The notes beneath the pieces are model-generated. The model saw only the letters and a list, made by a program, of their open reading frames with translations, searched no databases and was not told the origin of the DNA. Source: an uncultured Collinsella sp. (GTDB taxonomy: Bacteria; Actinomycetota; Coriobacteriia; Coriobacteriales; Coriobacteriaceae). From it: a DNA stretch of 6,439 nt. Where the stretch lies: the NCBI GenBank assembly GCA_902494715.1, contig CABUUJ010000075.1, forward strand, positions 1-6,439, in the 5' to 3' direction. Shown one piece after another: positions 1-5,869 of the stretch (positions are counted from its first letter, which is position 1; each line of letters opens with the position of its first letter). The position numbers were made by a program, and so were the translations under genes.

Positions 1-100
1 GAAGGTTGAGGGTCCGTCCATTTATCTCAATCTGTAACAGTTAGAAGGGAAATATCGGTCTAGATGTTACAGATTGAGACAATGACCGGGACCACTTTGA
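1..100. repeat. Left copy of a 100-bp terminal direct repeat
   Basis: The first 100 bases are identical, base for base, to 6340-6439 at the other end of the window. The copy comprises the end of an array spacer, one complete hairpin (25-79) and part of the next spacer. Identity that ends exactly at both window edges is what a circular sequence, or an assembly overlap of about 100 bp, would give. It is also possible that the edges were simply cut inside two array copies. Confidence 0.95.
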
Positions 101-279
101 AATGTCTCGATCTATAACACGTAGGGGAGAAATACCGTTCTTACTGTTACAGATTGAGATTAAAGACACCTCCTGAAGTGGTTGTCTCGATTTGTAACAC
201 GTGGAAGCCCATAATCACCCTTACTGTTACAAATTGAGATAGAAGCGGAGCGTCGGAAGGAATGTCTCGATCTGCAACA
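1..279 (+). repeat. Hairpin repeat array 1 (three full hairpins plus a half unit)
   Basis: Arms of 15 nt alternate in orientation every 40 bp. Left arms (TCTCRATCTGTAACA type) start at 25, 105, 185 and 265. Right arms (TGTTACAGATTGAGA type) start at 65, 145 and 225. Every loop (40-64, 120-144, 200-224) and every inter-hairpin spacer (80-104, 160-184, 240-264) is exactly 25 nt, giving a strict 80-bp unit. The first hairpin is a perfect 15-bp stem. The second has one G-T pair and one A-C mismatch. The third has a G-T pair and one compensated change (TTTG in the left arm, CAAA in the right). The fourth left arm (265-279) has no partner at 305-319, so the array ends in a half unit. A smaller GTA/GAG...CTC/TAC hairpin lies just after it at 281-296. 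The architecture resembles REPIN/BIME-type palindromic repeats, but I cannot assign it to a known family. No gene lies in the first 524 bases. Confidence 0.95.
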
Positions 280-313
280 TGTAGGAGACACTCTACGCCC
301 GTAAAGGAAAGAG

Positions 314-348
314 GCGGGTCCTGTTCAAAATGAAACAGGACCCGCTTT
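314..348 (+). terminator. Rho-independent terminator after array 1
   Basis: A 12-bp perfect stem (314-325 pairing with 334-345, GCGGGTCCTGTT with AACAGGACCCGC) closes an 8-nt loop and is followed by TTTAT. The short T run lies on the plus strand, so it would end transcripts entering from the left, including any transcript of array 1. It also insulates the transporter gene downstream. The tail has only three T before an A, so efficiency is uncertain. On the minus strand the stem is followed by a mixed pyrimidine tract (CCTCTTTCC) and may work weakly there as well. Confidence 0.75.
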
Positions 349-415
349 ATGTGCGCGGCTATATTCGATTACCTCGTGCCGCGTCAAAGTGGCAGGAAAA
401 GTAAACGAACGCCGG

Positions 416-443
416 TTGCTTCCACGGCGGATGTCGCTACCCT
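416..443 (+). promoter_or_regulatory. Possible sigma-70-type promoter of the MFS gene
   Basis: TTGCTT at 416-421 and TACCCT at 438-443 are separated by 16 bp and lie about 80 bp before the chosen start codon. Both boxes match the consensus only partly. The call rests mainly on position: after the terminator and before the leader hairpin. Transcription would start near 450. Confidence 0.3.
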
Positions 444-470
444 AATACCATGTGCGCGCAGATCGCGCGT

Positions 471-497
471 CGGTGCCCGGATTGCATCGGGGCACCG
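471..497 (+). promoter_or_regulatory. GC-rich inverted repeat in the MFS leader
   Basis: CGGTGCCC (471-478) and GGGCACCG (490-497) form a perfect 8-bp inverted repeat with an 11-nt loop. It ends 16 bp before the Shine-Dalgarno-like GGGGAAGG (514-521). No T run follows, so it is not a simple terminator. It could be an operator for a dimeric repressor or an RNA hairpin controlling the transporter. Nothing in the window shows which regulator would bind. Confidence 0.45.
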
Positions 498-524
498 TCC
501 ATACGTCGGGAGCGGGGAAGGATC

Positions 525-1937
525 ATGGAATCCACGGAAGACGCCATCGAGATCGAGGACGCCGAGGAGCGGGGCGCGACGGCCCCCACGGCCCCTGCGG
601 GGAACTCCGGCCTGATCCACCGGCTGTTCGGCGGGTATGCCGAGCTGCTGCGCATCCCGCATGCGGCGCGCTTCACCGTTGGGTCGGTGGTCGCGTGCAT
701 GCCGCTCGCCATGATCAGCATGTCCATTACCATCGGCGTGCAGCAGATCTACGGCAACTACACGATCGCCGGCGCGCTCTCGGCCGTCTACTCCGTCTCG
801 TCCGCGCTGCTCGGGCCGCAGCTCGGCAAACTCGCCGACCGGTTCGGCCAGCGAGCGGCGTCGATCCCGGCCATCATCATCTGGGTTATCGCCTCGCAGG
901 TCTTCATCGCAGCGGCGACCGCGCACGTAGACGAGTGGATCCTCTTCTGCATCGTGCCGTTCCTCGCGTTTACGCCGCCCTGGGGCGCCATGAGCCGCAC
1001 GCGCTGGCGCTACCTGCTGCGCGGCGACGAGAAGAAGATCTCCACGTCGCTGTCGCTGTGCTCTGCGTTCGACGAGTGCATGTGGGTCATCGGAAACCCG
1101 CTGTCGTCGACGCTCGCCGTCATCTCCGCCGCGCTCGCCATCCGCTTCGGGGCGGTCTGCGCGGTCATCGGCGCCATCATGGTGCTCACCGAGGTCACGA
1201 CGCTCCCACCGTCGCAGTCGCAGCTCACCCGCCACAGCTGTGCCGAGCGCCGCGAGGTGGCACCCGTCGGCGGCGTGCTCGACGCGGGCGCGGACGCTGC
1301 CACGGGCGCAGACGGCTCCAGGCGCGCCGGCCGCGCGAATCCCGTCACGCGCCCGCAGTCGATCTGGGGACCGGGTATGGTCGCGCTGTGCGCCGTGTAC
1401 TTCGGGCTCGGCGCGTTCCAGAACGCAACGAGTGTCTCCATTGTGGCGTTCGCGCGTGAGGTGGGCATGCCGCAGGTCTCGGGCCTCGTGATTTCCTGTT
1501 TCTCGTTTAGCTCGCTCGTCGGCGCGCTCTTCTCCGGCGCCATCCGCTGGAAGACCCCGCTGTGGCGGAGGTTCTACACCTGCCTCGTGGTGCTGTGCTG
1601 CGGCCTGAGCCTGTTCGTCCTCGCACCGAGCCTGTGGGTGATTGGCGCAATCTACCTGGCGGCTGGCCTGTGCCAGGCGCCGACTTTCGTCAACGGCAAC
1701 GAGATCGTGATGCACCTGGTGTCGCCCATGCGCTTTACCGAGGCTGTCGCGTGGACGGGGACCCTCTGCGCCATCGGCTCGTCGTGCGGCTCTGCCATCG
1801 CCGGGCCGTTCATCGACGCGTACGGGCACACCGGTGGGTTCGCGACCGTCGCCGTCCTCGCCGTCGTGACGCTCGGCATCGCGCTCGTCGGTCTCAAGCA
1901 AATTAAGTCCTCGACCACGAAGGCCGTTCAGGCGTAG
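525..1937 (+). CDS. MFS transporter, 12 transmembrane helices
   Basis: This 470-residue protein reads as a major facilitator superfamily permease of the cytoplasmic membrane. The first ~45 residues are acidic and Ala/Pro-rich, then about twelve hydrophobic segments follow (roughly 50-72, 80-100, 112-132, 138-154, 174-200, 203-226, 284-310, 318-340, 350-368, 369-390, 405-430, 437-457). Between helices 2 and 3, GKLADRFGQR (101-110) matches MFS motif A (G-x-x-x-D-R-x-G-x-R). A hydrophilic linker of about 50 residues (230-280) separates the two six-helix halves, as in the family. Length is normal. I chose the ATG at 525 because GGGGAAGG lies just upstream. The in-frame ATG at 450 would add a 25-residue Cys/Arg-rich stretch overlapping the leader hairpin. 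No motif I recognise reveals the substrate; drug or metabolite efflux is the commonest role for this type. It is monocistronic between the terminator and a gene relic, and intact, with typical GC-rich codons. The long antisense frame across it is a composition shadow. Confidence 0.92.
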   Translation: MESTEDAIEIEDAEERGATAPTAPAGNSGLIHRLFGGYAELLRIPHAARFTVGSVVACMPLAMISMSITIGVQQIYGNYTIAGALSAVYSVSSALLGPQLGKLADRFGQRAASIPAIIIWVIASQVFIAAATAHVDEWILFCIVPFLAFTPPWGAMSRTRWRYLLRGDEKKISTSLSLCSAFDECMWVIGNPLSSTLAVISAALAIRFGAVCAVIGAIMVLTEVTTLPPSQSQLTRHSCAERREVAPVGGVLDAGADAATGADGSRRAGRANPVTRPQSIWGPGMVALCAVYFGLGAFQNATSVSIVAFAREVGMPQVSGLVISCFSFSSLVGALFSGAIRWKTPLWRRFYTCLVVLCCGLSLFVLAPSLWVIGAIYLAAGLCQAPTFVNGNEIVMHLVSPMRFTEAVAWTGTLCAIGSSCGSAIAGPFIDAYGHTGGFATVAVLAVVTLGIALVGLKQIKSSTTKAVQA

Positions 1938-2061
1938 CATCTAATGCAGTATCGATTTGGTATCAGAACGATTCAACCAGAGATATTTGAAGCAATTCAG
2001 GCCGAAAAGAAGCCTCTGTATATCTCATCCCACTGCTCTCGTCCGGAGGTTGGAACATACT

Positions 2062-2310
2062 GTGACCAAGGTCTCCCGTTGCATCCTGGCCGAGAAGGCG
2101 ACGATGGTGGTCGACCACATCGCGTACCACAAGTTCGATGAGCGGTACGACTCCACCATCTTCGCCGAGCGCATACCCGGCAACGTCGGCCGCGCGCTGG
2201 AGACGAGCCGCTGCATCCAGGACTACGTGTTCTGGGATTCCGAGGGCGAGCGCTGTGACGTGGTGCACAGCTACGAGGATTTGCTGACGGTGATCCAGGG
2301 AACAGATTAG
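2062..2310 (+). pseudogene. Fragment of a type III restriction endonuclease R (Res) subunit lacking its nuclease domain
   Basis: The 82-residue reading frame contains KATMVVDHIAYHKFDERYDS and, further on, IQDYVFWDSEGER. I recognise these as the segment just before the PD-(D/E)XK nuclease domain of type III restriction (Res/R) subunits, which in full are about 900-1000 residues. The frame then jumps to RCDVVHSYEDLLTVIQ and a stop, which resembles the extreme C-terminus of the same subunits. The roughly 100 residues of nuclease domain expected in between are missing, and so are the DEAD-type helicase core and everything else N-terminal. GGAGG at 2045-2049 with an in-frame GTG at 2062 could allow translation of the stub, though the 12-nt gap is long. 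The preceding 1938-2061 stretch is AT-richer than its neighbours and I recognise nothing in it. No Mod methyltransferase is in the window. Assignment is from memory of family sequence; moderate confidence. Confidence 0.6.
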
Positions 2311-2351
2311 GTTCTGGCTCGCGTTAATTTTCGATTGGGGCGTTGGGATGC

Positions 2352-2555
2352 ACACGTAGGGGAGGAAAACCGTTCTTACTGTTACAGATTGAGATGAATC
2401 AGGAGGCCGCCGCGAATTGTCTTGATCTGTAACAGATAGGGGCGGGAAAGACCTCTTACTGTTACAGATCAAGACGGAAGGTTGAGGGTCCGTCCATTTA
2501 TCTCAATCTGTAACAGTTAGAAGGGAAATGTCGGTCTAGATGTTACAGATTGAGA
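2352..2555 (+). repeat. Hairpin repeat array 2
   Basis: This array has the same geometry as array 1. It starts inside a left arm, of which only ACA remains (2352-2354), then has a 25-nt loop and a right arm at 2380-2394. A complete hairpin follows (arms 2420-2434 and 2460-2474), then another (2501-2515 and 2541-2555). Loops are 25 nt. The spacers are 25 nt (2395-2419) and, as the only exception, 26 nt (2475-2500). The middle hairpin carries TCTTGATC in the left arm matched by GATCAAGA in the right, a double compensatory change keeping a perfect 15-bp stem. Similarity to array 3 continues to about 2574 (TGATCGGGACA). The two arrays differ at only six positions over 204 bp (2405, 2413, 2439, 2440, 2446, 2530), all in loops or spacers. 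The truncated first arm marks a recombination or deletion edge. Confidence 0.95.
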
Positions 2556-2779
2556 CAATGATGATCGGGACACAGGTGCACGCCTTGCATCCACAGTTGG
2601 AACGACACAATTCTCACCGTCATCTAATCATACGCGGGTGCCGAAGAACCCTCCCGAATCCGCATCCAGCGCTCCAATGGAGCTTGGCAGTGAAGAGTAA
2701 AATAGAGCTATTGTTGCGCAATTCGCCTCTGTCATGTTTGTTGAGACCTCGAGGCGATCGAACCTGAAAGGCATCGACA
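2556..2779. other. Leader region of the GmrSD-like operon, no gene seen
   Basis: Together with array 2 this makes a 469-bp gene-free stretch. The first ~19 bases are still array spacer. I see no convincing promoter. TAAAAT at 2698-2703 is a good -10 box, but the nearest TTGGCA (2684-2689) is only 8 bp away, so an extended or activator-dependent promoter would be required. Small palindromes are present: GCTCC/GGAGC around 2671-2683, TTGCGCAA at 2714-2721 and CCTCGAGG at 2747-2754. Any of these might be operator half-sites, but none is specific enough to call. Confidence 0.4.
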
Positions 2780-4678
2780 ATGAGCACCATAGCCGACATC
2801 CTCAACCGCATCGACTCGGGTGACTACGCGATGCCGCAGTTCCAGCGCGGCTACGTATGGAACCGCGCGCAGGTGCGCAAACTCATGACGTCACTGTACA
2901 AGGGCTATCCGGTAGGCACGATGCTCTTGTGGCAAACTCCCGTGGAAGACGCGGACATCAAAGGCGAGAAGGTCATCGGGCAAGGTGTCGTCAACCTCAT
3001 TCTCGACGGCCAGCAGCGCATGACGTCGCTCTACGGCATCATGCGTGGCAAGGAACCACCCTTCTTTGAGGGCGACAAGCGCGCATTCGCCGATCTCATG
3101 TTCAACATCAAGGATGAGGTATTCGAGTTCCGTGCCCCCAAGATGAAGGGCGACCCCATGTGGGTCTCGGTAACCGAGGTCTACCAATCCGGAGCCGTAA
3201 CGGAAGCCGTCAACATCAAACAGGCCGCCGGCCTTGACGACCCGACCTTCACGTTGTCCCTCACGCGACTCAACCGCATAGAGCAGATCAAGCAGACTGA
3301 GATGCTCTCCCAGACCGTGACCGGCCCTGACAAAACCATCGACGTAGTCGTGGATATCTTCAACAGCGTGAACTCGGGCGGCACGAAGCTTAGCAAGGGC
3401 GACCTCACGCTCGCCAAGATTTGCGCGGAATGGCCCGCCATGCGCGATGAGATGCAAAAGGCTCTCGATGGCTTCTCGGCCAAGGGATACGACTTCACAC
3501 GCGACTGGCTGCTGCGCTGCCTGACTGTTCACCTCGCGAAGTCGGCGTACTTCTCCGCTCTCGATGGCTTCTCCGTGTCGGAGATTCAAAAGGGACTCAA
3601 GGAGACCGTCCAACTCGTGGGCACCTGCCTCGACCATATCGCGGGCAGACTTGGACTCGACCATACCCGCGTCCTCGGCAGCCCCTTTTCCATCGCCACG
3701 ATGATTGCGGTCATAGACCAGAAGGGAGGCAAGCTTACCTCGGCCGAGTGGGACCGCCTACTCTACTGGCATGTCCACGTCTTCCTCTGGGGGCGCTACG
3801 CAGGCTCCACCGAGAGTGTGCTTGCCCAGGATATAAACGCTGTCAAGGGTGGCGAGGGGATCGACGGACTGCTCAGGCTCATAAAGACCAACAGGCCCGA
3901 CCTAAGCCTTCACCCCGATGACTTCTGGGGATGGAGCACGGGAGCGCGCCTCTACCCGCTCATGTACCTTCTCGCCCGCATGGGGCATGCTCGCGACTGG
4001 GGCAACGGAATCGAGCTCAACTCTCACCTTCTCGGCAAGAACTCGTCGCTCGACGTGCACCACATCTTCCCCAAGAAGGTGCTCTACGCCGCCGACCGCA
4101 ACAAGTCGATGGTGAACCAGCTCGCCAACTACGCCTTCTTAACCAAGGAGACAAACCTGGAGATCTCGGACAAGCTCCCCTCAGACTACCTGCCGGGTTA
4201 CGTCGCCGCAAACCCCGGAGCGGTCGAATCTCACGTCGTGCCGACCGACGACCCTTCCCTCTGGGAAATCGAGAACTACGAGGCCTTCCTCGCCCGGAGG
4301 CGCGAGCTTCTCTCCGAGAAGGCCAACGCGATCCTATCTGCCCTCTACAGAGGAAAAGACCTGGGTGAGCTGCCCACCGCCTTCAAACAGCCGGGGGCCG
4401 CGAGCGTCCTCGACCACGATGACGAGGCCCTCTCCGGGCTCTCGGGCTGGTTGACGGAGAGGGGTTACGGGCACGGGGCGGCGAACTTCGGAGTGAGCGG
4501 CACGTCTAAGACCGTGATCGTTGACCTTGCATGGCCGGACGGCTTGCAGACCGGCCTCGGCGAACCGGTCGCCCTCATGGTCGATAGCGAGCCCGAGGAG
4601 CGCTCTTTCGTGACCAAGCTCGGATACCATGTGTTCGAGACACCCGAGGATTTGATGGCCTTTGTTGTAAACGATTAG
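2780..4678 (+). CDS. GmrSD-like modification-dependent nuclease (DUF262 + DUF1524/HNH, single chain)
   Basis: This 632-residue protein joins an N-terminal DUF262 domain (about 1-215) to an HNH nuclease of DUF1524 type (about 385-475). DUF262 signatures are PQFQRGYVW (19-27), LDGQQRMTSL (75-84) and FNSVNSGGTKLSKGDL (194-209); in studied relatives this ParB-like domain binds or hydrolyses nucleotide and controls cleavage. The nuclease core is DVHHIFPKK (425-433) with Asn450 and Asn459 in NYAFLTKETNL, so catalytic residues look intact. Characterised relatives (fused GmrSD, BrxU, SspE) cut phage DNA with modified bases or act with phosphorothioate systems; the trigger here is unknown. A C-terminal extension (about 525-632) contains VDLAWPDGLQ and LGYHVFETPEDL, and I cannot assign it. 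AAAGG at 2767-2771 sits 8 nt before the ATG, and homology begins at residue 1, which supports this start. It is followed after 15 bp by the ADP-ribosylglycohydrolase gene, so they are probably co-transcribed. Confidence 0.92.
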   Translation: MSTIADILNRIDSGDYAMPQFQRGYVWNRAQVRKLMTSLYKGYPVGTMLLWQTPVEDADIKGEKVIGQGVVNLILDGQQRMTSLYGIMRGKEPPFFEGDKRAFADLMFNIKDEVFEFRAPKMKGDPMWVSVTEVYQSGAVTEAVNIKQAAGLDDPTFTLSLTRLNRIEQIKQTEMLSQTVTGPDKTIDVVVDIFNSVNSGGTKLSKGDLTLAKICAEWPAMRDEMQKALDGFSAKGYDFTRDWLLRCLTVHLAKSAYFSALDGFSVSEIQKGLKETVQLVGTCLDHIAGRLGLDHTRVLGSPFSIATMIAVIDQKGGKLTSAEWDRLLYWHVHVFLWGRYAGSTESVLAQDINAVKGGEGIDGLLRLIKTNRPDLSLHPDDFWGWSTGARLYPLMYLLARMGHARDWGNGIELNSHLLGKNSSLDVHHIFPKKVLYAADRNKSMVNQLANYAFLTKETNLEISDKLPSDYLPGYVAANPGAVESHVVPTDDPSLWEIENYEAFLARRRELLSEKANAILSALYRGKDLGELPTAFKQPGAASVLDHDDEALSGLSGWLTERGYGHGAANFGVSGTSKTVIVDLAWPDGLQTGLGEPVALMVDSEPEERSFVTKLGYHVFETPEDLMAFVVND

Positions 4679-4693
4679 GCATAAGGGAGCTTC

Positions 4694-5869
4694 ATGAAAG
4701 ATCTCGACAAATACCGGGGCTGCCTCGTGGGCGGGGCCGCAGGCGACGCGCTTGGATACGCCGTGGAATTCTGGGGCGAGGAGCACATCTTCTCCCGCTA
4801 TGGTGAGCGTGGCATAACCGAGTACGAACTCGATGCCAAAGGCGTGGCGCACTTCTCCGACGATACGCAGATGACTCTCTTCACAGCAAACGGCCTGCTC
4901 TTAGGTACCACGCGTGGGATGACGCGCGGCATTATGGGGCCGTATGAAAGTTATGTCGGCTACTGCTACGGAGACTGGTACCGCACGCAGACCGAGAGGT
5001 ATCCGCTCGACGAAGGGCGGAGTAGCGTCTACCACTACTCGTGGCTCGTCGGCGTGCCCGAGTTCTTCGAGCAGCGCGCGCCGGGGAACACGTGCCTCTC
5101 CGCCTGCGCGGAGGGGTGCGAGGGGACGACCGAGCGCCCCGTCAACAGCAGCAAGGGCTGTGGCGGCGTGATGCGCGTGGCTCCGGCAGGGCTCTACCTT
5201 GACCCTGAAGATGGCACCCACTGCAGCGGCTATGCCGACGCCCTCCGGCTTGGCGCGGAGTGTGCTGCCCTCACGCACGGCCACGCGTTGGGCTGGCTGC
5301 CCGCCGGAGCGCTCGCGGTGATTGTGAGCATGCTGACGCACAAGCCAGGTTGCAGCGTGCGCGAAGCTGTCATGGGTGCGTTGGGCGCGCTTCCCGAAGC
5401 CTATCCGAATGCTAAACATGTGAAGGAACTGCAAGGCCTTCTTATGCACGCGCTGCGTCTCGCCAACTCCTCCAAGGTCGACCTTGACTGCATCCACGAG
5501 CTCGGCGAGGGATGGGTAGCCGAGGAGACGCTGGCCATAGCCGTATTCTGTGCACTGCGACACGAGCACGACTTCGAGGCGGGGATCGTTGCTGCCGTGA
5601 ACCACAACGGTGACTCGGACTCCACCGGCGCGGTGTGCGGCAACATTCTCGGGGCGAGACTGGGCTTTAGCGGAATCCCTGCGAAGTACACCGAGCGCCT
5701 CGAGTTGTTGGACGTAATTGAGGGCTTCGCGGACGACCTCTACCACGACTGCCAGATTGACGAGTGCACAGGCTCAGCTGATGGCATCTGGGAGCACAAG
5801 TACATTTATAACGACTACGCCGAGTGGGTGGTTACCCAAAAATCGGCAGGATCACATCCTAGCCTCTGA
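4694..5869 (+). CDS. ADP-ribosylglycohydrolase family protein (DraG/ARH type)
   Basis: This 391-residue protein has the hallmarks of the all-helical, Mg-dependent ADP-ribosylglycohydrolase fold. RGCLVGGAAGDALGYAVEF (8-26) is the usual N-terminal helix. SDDTQM (55-60) supplies one pair of metal-binding Asp residues, and HNGDSDSTGAVCGNILGA (304-321) supplies the C-terminal metal ligands Asp307, Asp309 and Thr311. All catalytic positions I can place are present. Family enzymes cleave ADP-ribose from arginine or other acceptors on proteins, and some act on nucleic acids or small metabolites; the substrate here is unknown. AAGGGAG (4683-4689) lies 4 nt before the ATG, and the gene starts 15 bp after the GmrSD-like stop, so it is probably the second gene of that operon. 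The last ~14 codons (EWVVTQKSAGSHPSL) overlap the convergent macrodomain relic and look like read-through past a deletion joint, so the native C-terminus may have been slightly changed. The catalytic core is unaffected. Confidence 0.92.
   Translation: MKDLDKYRGCLVGGAAGDALGYAVEFWGEEHIFSRYGERGITEYELDAKGVAHFSDDTQMTLFTANGLLLGTTRGMTRGIMGPYESYVGYCYGDWYRTQTERYPLDEGRSSVYHYSWLVGVPEFFEQRAPGNTCLSACAEGCEGTTERPVNSSKGCGGVMRVAPAGLYLDPEDGTHCSGYADALRLGAECAALTHGHALGWLPAGALAVIVSMLTHKPGCSVREAVMGALGALPEAYPNAKHVKELQGLLMHALRLANSSKVDLDCIHELGEGWVAEETLAIAVFCALRHEHDFEAGIVAAVNHNGDSDSTGAVCGNILGARLGFSGIPAKYTERLELLDVIEGFADDLYHDCQIDECTGSADGIWEHKYIYNDYAEWVVTQKSAGSHPSL

Noticed and set aside
1..279. CRISPR array
   Set aside because: Arms alternate in orientation, loops share motifs, the same segments recur in three copies in the same order, and no cas gene is present. 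The fixed spacing is noted as a finding instead.
450..524. An upstream in-frame ATG at 450 as the start of the transporter
   Set aside because: The added residues are Cys/Arg-rich and unlike an MFS N-terminus, the stretch contains the leader hairpin, and ATG 525 has a much better ribosome site.
384..1940. A 518-codon open frame on the minus strand across the whole transporter gene
   Set aside because: It is Arg/Asp/Gly/His-rich with no domain pattern, typical of the antisense shadow of a GC-rich gene. The plus strand encodes a clear 12-helix MFS protein.
1944..2061. Short frame beginning MQYRFGIRTIQPEIFEAIQ after the transporter
   Set aside because: Composition is protein-like for about 35 residues, but there is no ribosome site, no recognisable family, and the frame then continues as a shadow of the type III R fragment. 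It may be a relic, but I cannot support it.
2352..2555. Integron attC-type recombination sites
   Set aside because: Single-strand hairpins flanking gene cassettes suggested this. However, several hairpins occur in tandem per site, no R'/R'' core sites (GTTRRRY-like) are seen at the cassette edges, and no integrase is present.
2684..2703. Promoter from TTGGCA and TAAAAT upstream of the GmrSD-like gene
   Set aside because: The two boxes are only 8 bp apart, far from the 16-18 bp required.
4901..5746. Long minus-strand frame opposite the ADP-ribosylglycohydrolase gene, and a similar one at 2891-3664 opposite the nuclease
   Set aside because: Both are codon-bias shadows; the plus-strand genes have intact catalytic motifs through these regions.
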